Assembly (NCBI GenBank): GCA_900754715.1
Contig: CAAEDX010000169.1
Coordinates: forward strand, 1-8,985
Length of the DNA: 8,985 nucleotides
Direction of reading: 5' to 3'
Source of the DNA: Erysipelotrichaceae bacterium
GTDB taxonomy: Bacteria > Bacillota_I > Bacilli_A > Erysipelotrichales > Erysipelotrichaceae
Shown: positions 1 to 6,418 of the stretch, one piece after another
Numbering within the stretch: the first letter of the stretch is position 1
Layout of the letters: each line of letters starts with the position of its first letter
Notes under the pieces: model-generated
Told to the model about the DNA's origin: nothing
The model's database searches: none
Seen by the model: the letters and a program-made list of their open reading frames with translations, nothing else
Made by a program: the position numbers and the translations under genes

Positions 1-1
1 G

Positions 2-127
2 CTGCATGGCCTGGATGAATTGCTGCGTGATGAGCTGCACATTCCGGTGTTCGTGGCTGACAACGCACTGCGCTGTGTGGCAGAAGGAACGGGAATCCTG
101 TTGGAAAACCTGCACCTTGTAAAATAG
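2..127 (+). CDS. mreB: MreB/Mbl rod-shape actin homologue, C-terminal fragment
   Basis: The first bases hold the last 41 codons of a gene that begins outside the window, read in the frame starting at base 2 and ending in TAG at 125-127. The peptide contains LHGLDELL, IPVFVADN and CVAEGTG. This is the end of the MreB/Mbl family, where a Gly/Leu-rich helix is followed by a P-V-x-V-A-(E/D)-(D/N)-P-like strand and the C-V-A-x-G-T-G helix near the nucleotide pocket. MreB proteins polymerise under the membrane and direct cell-wall synthesis along the cylinder. The Leu-His-Gly form of the first motif may point to Mbl rather than MreB proper, and the fragment is too short to decide. The next gene begins 9 bases after the stop, so the two are probably co-transcribed. 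Confidence 0.87.
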   Translation: MHGLDELLRDELHIPVFVADNALRCVAEGTGILLENLHLVK

Positions 128-136
128 TGCGCGCGT

Positions 137-1219
137 ATGAGGGACATCTGGTATCTGGTGCTGCCCCTTATCATCTCAGCGCTGATCACCCCGGCCGTCA
201 AGCAGATCGGCTACCGGCTGGATGCCTTTGCGCAGATGAATGAGCGCACCGTGCATCATGGCCGGATCGTGCGCATCGGCGGGGTGGCCATCTATTTGGC
301 CTTCATCATCACGATGGCACTGTTCGTGAAGACCGATATGTCGATGAATGGCATCTTGATCGGCTCGACGATCATGTTCATCGGCGGCCTGATCGATGAT
401 CTGGTCAATCTGAAGCCATTGTACAAGTTTGGCTTTCAGGTCGTGGCTGCCATCGTGCTGATCGCTTCGGGCGTGACGCTTGATGTCATCCGGCTGCCGC
501 TGGGCATCACGATCAACATGGGCGTCGTTTCATTCATCGTGACGTTCTTCTGGATCACCGGCATCACCAACGCAGTCAATCTGATCGATGGCCTGGACGG
601 GCTGTGCGGCGGCATCTGCGTCATCATCCTGACGGTCATCGCTATGCTTTCCATCATCGAGGGGCGCAGCGATGTGGAGATGATCGCGCTGATCCTGGTG
701 GGCGCGACACTGGGCTTTCTCATTTACAACGCTCATCCGGCAAGCATCTTCATGGGTGACTGCGGCGCGTTGTTCCTGGGCTTTATCATCTCGGCCATCT
801 CGCTTCTGGGATTCAAGAGCTCGACGATCATGACGCTGGCGCTGCCGCTGCTGCTGCTGGCGCTGCCGATCATCGATACGCTGAGCGCCATCCTGCGGCG
901 AACGCTGAAGGGGCATAAATTCTCGGAGGCGGACAAGAGTCATATCCATCATCTGCTGATGAACAAGTTCGGCCATAAGAATACGGTGATCATCATGTGT
1001 ATCGTGACGGCGCTGTTCGGGCTGACGGCCTATGTCTACATGATCAACAAGGGCATCGGGCTGATCTCGCTTTTCGTGATCATGCTTGCGGTCGATCTGT
1101 TCATCGAGGCATCTGGCATGATCTCAGAAAAGTATCATCCGATCTTATCGGTCAGCCGTCGTATCATCCGCAGGATGATGCGCAAAAAGAATATTCCTGA
1201 AGGCGATCAGCGCAAATGA
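137..1219 (+). CDS. tagO: TagO/WecA-type undecaprenyl-phosphate sugar-1-phosphate transferase
   Basis: This 360-residue polytopic membrane protein belongs to the MraY/WecA/TagO family. These enzymes transfer a sugar-1-phosphate (GlcNAc-1-P for TagO and WecA) from a UDP-sugar to undecaprenyl phosphate on the cytoplasmic face, the first step in wall teichoic acid or related polymers. Family motifs appear in order: HHGRIVRIGG (about 40-49), the Asp pair D87-D88 in GLIDDL, NAVNLIDGLDGL (145-156, with D151 and D154), FMGDCG (D208), and the His-rich HIHHLL (269-274) that separates WecA/TagO from MraY. About ten hydrophobic segments are spread along it, and the length is close to B. subtilis TagO. 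ATG 137 is the first in-frame start after the upstream stop. I see no convincing Shine-Dalgarno before it, so translation may be coupled to mreB. The exact sugar cannot be read from sequence. Confidence 0.9.
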   Translation: MRDIWYLVLPLIISALITPAVKQIGYRLDAFAQMNERTVHHGRIVRIGGVAIYLAFIITMALFVKTDMSMNGILIGSTIMFIGGLIDDLVNLKPLYKFGFQVVAAIVLIASGVTLDVIRLPLGITINMGVVSFIVTFFWITGITNAVNLIDGLDGLCGGICVIILTVIAMLSIIEGRSDVEMIALILVGATLGFLIYNAHPASIFMGDCGALFLGFIISAISLLGFKSSTIMTLALPLLLLALPIIDTLSAILRRTLKGHKFSEADKSHIHHLLMNKFGHKNTVIIMCIVTALFGLTAYVYMINKGIGLISLFVIMLAVDLFIEASGMISEKYHPILSVSRRIIRRMMRKKNIPEGDQRK

Positions 1220-1234
1220 TGCTGGTCGCTTTTT
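1203..1234 (+). terminator. Rho-independent terminator overlapping the tagO 3' end
   Basis: The arm GCGATCAGC (1203-1211) pairs with GCTGGTCGC (1221-1229) in a 9-bp stem with one U-G wobble, followed by five T (1230-1234). The loop (1212-1220) contains the tagO stop codon TGA at 1217-1219, so the left arm is coding sequence. It separates tagO from the MarR operon promoter that starts 16 bases later. Confidence 0.72.
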
Positions 1235-1249
1235 GTCTGCAAAAAAGGG

Positions 1250-1277
1250 TTGACATCGCCATGATTCTTCCTATAAT
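1250..1277 (+). promoter_or_regulatory. Sigma-A promoter of the marR-ABC operon
   Basis: A perfect -35 hexamer TTGACA (1250-1255) and a perfect -10 hexamer TATAAT (1272-1277) are separated by 16 bases, placing the likely transcription start near 1283-1286. Both hexamers match the housekeeping consensus exactly. A promoter this strong beside operator-like repeats fits a gene set that is normally held off by its own repressor. Confidence 0.87.
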
Positions 1278-1278
1278 G

Positions 1279-1309
1279 GTTAATGTGCTAATTAGTGTGC
1301 TAACTAATT
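1279..1309 (+). promoter_or_regulatory. Probable MarR operator (nested palindrome and direct repeats)
   Basis: Immediately downstream of the -10 box is an AT-rich repeat cluster. CTAATTAG (1288-1295) is a perfect palindrome, and the outer arms GTTA (1279-1282) and TAAC (1301-1304) share its centre. TTAG (1292-1295) and CTAA (1300-1303) form a second, shifted inverted pair. TGTGCTAA occurs twice (1284-1291 and 1296-1303), 12 bases apart. MarR-family repressors usually bind short TTAG/CTAA-like palindromes over their own promoters. The position over the predicted start site would block transcription. Binding is inferred, not shown. Confidence 0.62.
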
Positions 1310-1326
1310 GGAAGAGAGGTGAAAGG

Positions 1327-1755
1327 ATGGAGGACAACACGAGGATCAGCAGTCTGCTCAAAATGATAGATATTCGGATCCGTCAGGATCTGGATGCGCG
1401 CAATCAGGATCTGCACATCTCATCTTCGCAGATGCGCACCCTGAGTTATCTGATCTCAAACGCGGATCACGAGATCAACCCCCGTGATCTTGAGCAGTAT
1501 TTCCGCATCAGTAAGCCGACAGTGGCCGGAATCCTCAAGCGTCTGGAAGAAAAGGGCTTTCTTCATTATGAAGAAAGTGCCAAGGATCTGCGCTACAAGC
1601 AGATCGTTCTGGATGAGCCGGCATATCAGTGCATTGCGCAGCTGCGGGAGAACTTCGCCAAGATGGAATCCAGGCTTTATGCGGGGTTTTCTTTGGATGA
1701 GCTGAATCAGCTGAAAGCATTGCTGCTTCGACTGTTGGATAACATCTCAGAATGA
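1327..1755 (+). CDS. MarR-family winged-helix transcriptional regulator
   Basis: This 142-residue protein has the MarR layout. An N-terminal dimer helix (about 5-28) is followed by a winged helix-turn-helix with the recognition helix near 62-75 (SKPTVAGILKRLEEKG). The wing near 83-96 carries the usual Asp-x-Arg (D87, R89), and a C-terminal dimer helix lies at about 98-140. MarR proteins are dimeric repressors, often released by small toxic compounds, that control neighbouring exporters. ATG 1327 is chosen because AGAGGTGA (1315-1322) lies 4 bases upstream. The open frame continues back to 1216, but that would place the promoter inside the gene. The stop at 1753-1755 overlaps the region of the next gene's Shine-Dalgarno, and the exporter starts 13 bases later, so this is the first gene of a three-gene operon. 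It probably represses itself and the exporter. The ligand is unknown. Confidence 0.9.
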   Translation: MEDNTRISSLLKMIDIRIRQDLDARNQDLHISSSQMRTLSYLISNADHEINPRDLEQYFRISKPTVAGILKRLEEKGFLHYEESAKDLRYKQIVLDEPAYQCIAQLRENFAKMESRLYAGFSLDELNQLKALLLRLLDNISE

Positions 1756-1768
1756 AGGAGGTAAGAAA

Positions 1769-3514
1769 ATGAAAAGATTGCTTGAAGAGCTGAAAGAGTA
1801 TAAGGCTCCTTCGATCAAAGCACCGCTGTTCATGATCGGCGAGGTCGGCCTGGAATTGTCCCTGCCGTTTCTGATGGCCTACATCATCGACAATGGCGTA
1901 ACGCAAGGAGACATGAAGACGGTCGTGCTCATGGGGCTGCTCATGCTGGCAGTGGCATTCTTGTCACTGGCGTGCGGTGCGCTGTCTGCGAAATACGCGT
2001 CATTCGCATCGGCCGGATTCGTCAAGAATCTGCGCCGCGCGATGTTTGAGAACATCCAGCGGTTTTCTTTTCGCAATGTGGACCGGTATTCCACGGCCGG
2101 ATTGGTCACACGCCTGATGACAGATGCGACCAATGTGCAGAATGCTTATATGATGATCCTGCGCATGCTTGTCCGTGCGCCGATGATGCTTATCCTGGCC
2201 ATGGTGATGACCTTTGCCATCAACGCTGAACTGGCCATGAATTTCTTGTACGCCATGTTGTTCTTGGCGGTGGCATTGACCATCATCACGCTGCTCTCTT
2301 ATCCGATATTCCGCAAGGTATTCCGCAAATATGATGACCTGAACGCCAGCGTACAGGAAAATATCACGAACATGCGCGTGGTCAAGGCGTATGTCAAAGA
2401 AGATGCGGAGACCGAGAAGTTCCGCGGCGCATCCGGCATGCTGTATAAGATGTTCGTCAAGGCCGAAAAGATCCTGGTGCTCAACGGGCCGATGATGCAG
2501 CTGGCCATGTATGCCTGCATCATGGCCATCGGCTGGTTCGGCGCGCAGTTTGTCGTGGAAGGCTCACTGACCACCGGCGAGCTGATGAGCATGTTCACGT
2601 ATACGATGCAGATCCTGATGTCACTGATGATGCTGTCGATGGTCTTTGTCATGGTTGCCATGTCCGCTGCCAGCGCCCGTCGTATCGTCGAGGTGCTGGA
2701 TGAACGCTCTGACCTGGCCAATCCATCTGATCCGGTCTATGAGATCGCCGATGGCTCTATCGAGTTCCGTGATGTGTCATTCGATTATTTCGTGCATGAG
2801 TTTGAAAAGGGACAGGATGACAGCGTGCTGCGCGATATCAATCTGAAGATCGCCTCTGGAGAGACGATCGGCATCCTGGGCGGAACCGGCAGCGCCAAAT
2901 CAACGCTGGTGCAGCTCATCCCTCGTCTGTATGATGTCAGCAAAGGTGAAGTGCTCGTCGGCGGGCGCAACGTCAAGGAATATGACCTGGCGACCCTGCG
3001 CAACAATGTGGCCATGGTGCTGCAGAAAAACGTGCTGTTCTCTGGTACGATCAAGGAGAACCTGCGTTGGGGAAATGCCGATGCGAGCGATGAGGAGCTG
3101 ATGCAGGCTTGCCGTCTGGCTCAGGCCGATGAGTTCATCCAGCGTTTCCCGGATGGGTATGATACGTATATCGAGCAGGGCGGAAGCAATGTCTCCGGCG
3201 GACAGAAACAGCGTCTGTGCATTGCTCGCGCGCTGTTGAAGAAGCCGAAGATCCTGATCCTTGATGATTCTACCAGCGCGGTGGATACACGGACTGACGC
3301 GCTCATTCGCAAGGCATTCCGTGAAGATATTCCCAATACGACCAAGCTGATCATCTCACAGCGTATTTCCTCGATCGAGGACGCTGATCGCATCATCGTG
3401 ATGAGCGATGGCGTGATCTGCGGAATCGGCACTCATGAAGAATTACTGAAGAGCAACGCGATCTATCAGGAAGTATATGAGACACAGAAGAAGGGGGCTG
3501 ATGACGATGAGTAG
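1769..3514 (+). CDS. Heterodimeric ABC exporter, subunit with degenerate ATP site
   Basis: This is a half-size ABC exporter of 581 residues, with a six-helix transmembrane domain (about 15-305) fused to a nucleotide-binding domain (about 331-570). Walker A is GGTGSAKS (371-378), with Ala376 where the family has Gly. The Q-loop is Q419, the signature is VSGGQ (475-479), and Walker B ends in D499-D500, with Asp in place of the catalytic Glu. The switch residue is Q531 instead of His. The Glu-to-Asp and His-to-Gln changes are the marks of the non-catalytic partner in heterodimeric exporters such as TM287/TM288, BmrC/BmrD and LmrC/LmrD. The ribosome site AAGGAGGT (1755-1762) lies 6 bases before the ATG. 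The gene overlaps the next one by 8 bases, giving one-to-one production of the pair. Drugs, lipids or peptides are possible substrates, and sequence alone does not say which. Confidence 0.92.
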   Translation: MKRLLEELKEYKAPSIKAPLFMIGEVGLELSLPFLMAYIIDNGVTQGDMKTVVLMGLLMLAVAFLSLACGALSAKYASFASAGFVKNLRRAMFENIQRFSFRNVDRYSTAGLVTRLMTDATNVQNAYMMILRMLVRAPMMLILAMVMTFAINAELAMNFLYAMLFLAVALTIITLLSYPIFRKVFRKYDDLNASVQENITNMRVVKAYVKEDAETEKFRGASGMLYKMFVKAEKILVLNGPMMQLAMYACIMAIGWFGAQFVVEGSLTTGELMSMFTYTMQILMSLMMLSMVFVMVAMSAASARRIVEVLDERSDLANPSDPVYEIADGSIEFRDVSFDYFVHEFEKGQDDSVLRDINLKIASGETIGILGGTGSAKSTLVQLIPRLYDVSKGEVLVGGRNVKEYDLATLRNNVAMVLQKNVLFSGTIKENLRWGNADASDEELMQACRLAQADEFIQRFPDGYDTYIEQGGSNVSGGQKQRLCIARALLKKPKILILDDSTSAVDTRTDALIRKAFREDIPNTTKLIISQRISSIEDADRIIVMSDGVICGIGTHEELLKSNAIYQEVYETQKKGADDDE

Positions 3515-5372
3515 GAAACATATGGATTTTAAGGTGCTCGGCCGGCTGATGGGCTATGTCATCCGTCATTACAAGGTCGCCTGTCTGTTCACGCTGGTCT
3601 TCATCATCCTGGCTTCTCTGGCCAGTGTGTCAGTCTCACTGTTCATCCAAGTGCTGATCGACGACTATATCACGCCGCTGGCACAGACGGATACGCCGGA
3701 TTTCGGACCGCTGCTGCAGATCCTGATGATGATGCTGTGTGTGTTCCTGACCGGTGTGCTTTCCACTTTTGCATATAACCGCATCCTTGTCTATGTGGGG
3801 CAGGGAACGCTGCGCAATATCCGCGATGACTTGTTCGCACATATGGAGCGGCTGCCGATCTCGTATTTCGATACGCATGCGCATGGCGATATCATGAGCG
3901 TGTATACCAATGATGCCGATACGCTGCGTCAGATCATTACTCAGAGCATCCCGCAGACGCTTTCTGCCGGCTTCACCATCATCTTTGTCGGTGTATCCAT
4001 GATCATCATGTCGTGGCCTTTAGCCATCCTTTCGTTCGCGATGGTCGCGGTGATGCTGAGCGTGGCTGGCAAGATCGGCGGGCGTTCTGCGCAGAACTTC
4101 CAGAAGCAGCAGAAAAACCTGGGAAGAGAAAACGGCTATATCGAAGAGATGATGGAAGGGGCAAAGGTCATCAAGGTCTTTACTCATGAGCAGGAAGTCA
4201 TCGACGGATTCAACAAGATCAACGAGGAGCTGTTTGAAAGCAGCTATAAGGCCAATACCTTTGCCAGCGTCTTGATGCCGGTCGTGGCCAACATCGGCAA
4301 TGTGTCCTATGTACTTTCGACGCTGGCGGGCGGTGTGCTTGCCATCAGCGGCATCAGCGGCCTGACACTGGGCGGTCTGGCTTCATTTCTGCAGCTGAAT
4401 CGTTCGTTCAACATGCCGATCTCTAACATCTCCCAGCAGATGAATGCGGTCGCGATGGCCATGGCCGGCGCAGAGCGCATCTTCGCACTGATGGATGAGC
4501 AAGTGGAGACGGACAACGGAAAAGTCACGCTGACGCGATATAAGGAAGAAGCTGGCAAGATCGTCGAGACCAGGGAGTACACAGGCAAGTGGGCTTGGCG
4601 TCATCCGCGTGAGAATGGCAAGGTCGAATATGTGCCGCTGCGCGGCGAAGTGCTGTTCCATGATGTCTCCTTCGGGTATGTGCCCAATAAGGTCGTATTG
4701 CATGATATCGAGCTTTATGCTAGACCGGGCCAGAAGATCGCTTTCGTGGGTGCGACCGGCGCCGGCAAGACGACCATCACTAACTTGATCAACCGTTTCT
4801 ATGATATTCAGAAAGGGTCGATCACTTATGACGGCATCGATGTTAAGCTGATCAAGAAGGCTGACCTGCGCGGTTCGCTGGGCATTGTCTTGCAGGATAC
4901 GCATCTGTTCTCTGGCACGATCCGTGACAATATTCGTTATGGCAAGCCGGAAGCGAGCGAGGAAGAGGTCATCGCGGCGGCCAAGCTGGCCAATGCCCAT
5001 GAGTTCATCCGTCATCTGGAGCATGGGTATGATACTGTGCTCAGCGGCGATGGCTCAGCGCTGTCGCAGGGTCAGCGTCAGCTGATCTCGATCGCCCGCG
5101 CGGCATTGGCCAACGCGCCGGTGCTCATCCTGGATGAAGCCACCAGTTCCATCGACTCTCGTACTGAAAAGATGGTGCAGGATGGCATGGACAGTCTGAT
5201 GAAGGGCAGGACGACCTTTGTCATCGCACACCGTTTGTCCACCATCAAAAACTCTGATGTGATCATGGTCCTTGATCAGGGCCGGATCATCGAGCGCGGC
5301 AATCACGAAAGCTTGCTCGCCAAGAAGGGCATTTATTATCAGCTCTATACGGGCGCGCTGGAAATGGATTGA
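3507..5372 (+). CDS. Heterodimeric ABC exporter, catalytically intact subunit
   Basis: This is the partner half-exporter, 621 residues from ATG 3507. The transmembrane domain covers about 10-320 and the nucleotide-binding domain about 380-615. Walker A GATGAGKT (415-422), Q463, Walker B with D543 and catalytic E544, and switch His H575 are all canonical. The signature is LSQGQ (519-523), with Gln in place of the first Gly. In the sandwich dimer this altered signature faces the degenerate Walker motifs of the upstream subunit. An extra segment of about 40 residues (336-376, including GKWAWRHP) joins the two domains. Similar linkers occur in related Firmicute exporters as I recall them. The open frame starts at 3477. 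I prefer 3507 because the G-rich site at 3493-3497 lies 9 bases upstream, and 3501 is the main alternative. A strong terminator follows 10 bases after the stop. Confidence 0.92.
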   Translation: MSRKHMDFKVLGRLMGYVIRHYKVACLFTLVFIILASLASVSVSLFIQVLIDDYITPLAQTDTPDFGPLLQILMMMLCVFLTGVLSTFAYNRILVYVGQGTLRNIRDDLFAHMERLPISYFDTHAHGDIMSVYTNDADTLRQIITQSIPQTLSAGFTIIFVGVSMIIMSWPLAILSFAMVAVMLSVAGKIGGRSAQNFQKQQKNLGRENGYIEEMMEGAKVIKVFTHEQEVIDGFNKINEELFESSYKANTFASVLMPVVANIGNVSYVLSTLAGGVLAISGISGLTLGGLASFLQLNRSFNMPISNISQQMNAVAMAMAGAERIFALMDEQVETDNGKVTLTRYKEEAGKIVETREYTGKWAWRHPRENGKVEYVPLRGEVLFHDVSFGYVPNKVVLHDIELYARPGQKIAFVGATGAGKTTITNLINRFYDIQKGSITYDGIDVKLIKKADLRGSLGIVLQDTHLFSGTIRDNIRYGKPEASEEEVIAAAKLANAHEFIRHLEHGYDTVLSGDGSALSQGQRQLISIARAALANAPVLILDEATSSIDSRTEKMVQDGMDSLMKGRTTFVIAHRLSTIKNSDVIMVLDQGRIIERGNHESLLAKKGIYYQLYTGALEMD

Positions 5373-5382
5373 TCTGATCAAG

Positions 5383-5432
5383 GCGCTGCAGCATGGATGT
5401 GTATCATCCGCGATTGCTGCGGCGCTTTTTTT
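5383..5432 (+). terminator. Two-tier rho-independent terminator of the exporter operon
   Basis: GCGCTGCAGCA (5383-5393) pairs with TGCTGCGGCGC (5415-5425) over 11 bp with one U-G wobble, followed by seven T (5426-5432). Inside the loop, GGATG (5395-5399) pairs perfectly with CATCC (5405-5409), giving a second stacked hairpin. The position just after the second ABC gene marks the end of the operon. Confidence 0.88.
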
Positions 5433-5473
5433 GCTGAGCGGCAGGACATTCGGCGGCCCAGCTGCAGCAAACA

Positions 5474-5502
5474 TAGACAGGAACGAGAAATTCCGTTATG
5501 AT
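5474..5502 (+). promoter_or_regulatory. Sigma-A-like promoter of the AIM24 gene
   Basis: TAGACA (5474-5479) and TATGAT (5497-5502) are spaced by an ideal 17 bases. Each differs from consensus at one position. The site lies after the exporter terminator and about 30 bases before the next start codon, so the AIM24 gene is probably transcribed on its own. Confidence 0.66.
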
Positions 5503-5532
5503 GTTGGCATAGAGACAGGAGGAAAAGAATAT

Positions 5533-6291
5533 ATGTATCAGATCAAAAATTTCAGAGATAATGACGATATCCGGGTGCTGCAGGAACTGGGCCCTTTTAC
5601 GGTCGTAGAGTATCTGCGTGATCTCAGCGTGACCCCTTCCAGCGCGCAGCAGGCATATTTCTGCAATGAGATGAATATCCGCAAGCGTCAGGTGATCGCG
5701 CAGGTCGGACCGGCAAACATCACGCTGCAGGCCGGCGCCATGCAGTGGATGGTCGGCGATGTCAGCGCAACGACCGGCATCAAGGGCGTAGGAGACTTGT
5801 TCGGCAAGGCCGTACGCGGCAAAGTGACCGGAGAATCGGCCATCAAGCCAGAATATACCGGAAATGGCATGCTGGTGCTGGAACCGACCTATAAATATCT
5901 GCTGCTCATCGATGTCGCGCAATGGGGCGGCAGCATCGTCATCGAAGATGGCATGTTTCTGGCATGTGACGCTTCATTGAAACATAAGGCTGTCATGCGC
6001 TCGACTTTTTCATCCGCTGTGGCCGGCAACGAAGGACTGTTCAACCTGGGGCTGAATGGCAATGGTGTCGTCTGCCTGGAATCAATGGTCCCGCAGGAAG
6101 AATTGATCGAGATCGAGCTGCAAGATGATGTGCTCAAGATCGACGGCAACATGGCGATCGCCTGGAGCAGCACCCTGCAGTTTACCGTAGAACGCTCGGG
6201 CAAGAGCCTGATCGGCTCAGCAGCAAGCGGTGAAGGGCTCGTCAATGTGTATCGAGGAAGCGGAAAAGTACTGATGGCGCCGGTACTTTAA
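5533..6291 (+). CDS. AIM24 family protein (PF01987/TIGR00266-like)
   Basis: This 252-residue soluble, beta-rich protein has no signal peptide and no membrane helix. Family-typical Gly-rich stretches recur along it: GESAIKPEY near the middle, then MFLACDASLKHKAV, NEGLFNLGLNGNGVVCLES, LKIDGNMAIAWSS and finally SGEGLVNVYRGSGKV. Together they match the AIM24 (formerly DUF124) domain, named after yeast Aim24, a mitochondrial inner-membrane protein needed for normal cristae organisation. The bacterial role is not established, and database labels such as transcriptional regulator are not supported by any DNA-binding motif here. The start is ATG 5533, because AGGAGGA (5517-5523) lies 9 bases upstream. 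The frame stays open back to 5272, but that part overlaps the exporter gene and its terminator. It has its own promoter, and no strong terminator is visible before glgB. Confidence 0.87.
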   Translation: MYQIKNFRDNDDIRVLQELGPFTVVEYLRDLSVTPSSAQQAYFCNEMNIRKRQVIAQVGPANITLQAGAMQWMVGDVSATTGIKGVGDLFGKAVRGKVTGESAIKPEYTGNGMLVLEPTYKYLLLIDVAQWGGSIVIEDGMFLACDASLKHKAVMRSTFSSAVAGNEGLFNLGLNGNGVVCLESMVPQEELIEIELQDDVLKIDGNMAIAWSSTLQFTVERSGKSLIGSAASGEGLVNVYRGSGKVLMAPVL

Positions 6292-6313
6292 AAATGATTT
6301 GATTCTCAAACGA

Positions 6314-6327
6314 TGTAACGGGTTACA
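6314..6327 (+). promoter_or_regulatory. cre-like CcpA site upstream of glgB
   Basis: TGTAACGGGTTACA has 6-base inverted arms (TGTAAC and GTTACA) around GG. Compared with the Bacillota catabolite-responsive element consensus TGWAANCGNTNWCA it differs at one position, the central C read as G. It is the only such match I noticed in the intergenic DNA, and it lies 92 bases before the glgB start. CcpA binding would link glgB to carbon supply. Whether the effect is activation or repression depends on which -10 box is used. Confidence 0.5.
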
Positions 6328-6377
6328 ATTCCTGATCAAAAATACAGAAAGATATCGTTTTTCCGGTTGAAATAGAG

Positions 6378-6383
6378 TACAAT
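6378..6383 (+). promoter_or_regulatory. Possible -10 box for glgB
   Basis: TACAAT (6378-6383) lies 36 bases before the start codon, a normal distance. I see no good -35 hexamer; the best-spaced sequence, TCGTTT at 6355-6360, is a poor match. A second TACAAT (6324-6329) overlaps the cre-like site and has TTGATT (6299-6304) ahead of it with a long 19-base spacer. Either could serve, and neither is convincing alone. Confidence 0.35.
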
Positions 6384-6418
6384 AGAAGTAATGAACCGAT
6401 GAGAGGAGGAGGTTTCTC

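Noticed and set aside
1216..1326. N-terminal extension of the MarR frame
   Set aside because: It would contain the promoter and operator and start within the tagO terminator loop; ATG 1327 has a proper ribosome site and gives normal MarR length.
4383..5024. 213-codon open frame on the - strand opposite the second ABC gene
   Set aside because: It mirrors the conserved nucleotide-binding domain and has no recognisable domain of its own; the long open frame follows from codon bias on the + strand.
3121..5040. Repeated stretches such as GATGAGTTCATCC-like and GGGTATGATAC in both ABC genes
   Set aside because: They encode the same conserved segments of two homologous nucleotide-binding domains (EFI and GYDT), not a mobile or regulatory repeat.
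5480..5494. GGAA-N7-TTCC inverted repeat within the AIM24 promoter spacer
   Set aside because: Four-base arms are too short to stand out from chance, and no regulator lies nearby to pair with it.
5272..5532. N-terminal extension of the AIM24 frame
   Set aside because: It overlaps the end of the ABC gene, a strong terminator and a promoter, and a good ribosome site precedes ATG 5533. The extra residues do not resemble the family.
6367..6383. TTGAAA followed by TACAAT as a -35/-10 pair for glgB
   Set aside because: The hexamers are only 5 bases apart, far too close for sigma-A; TTGAAA cannot serve as -35 for that -10 box.
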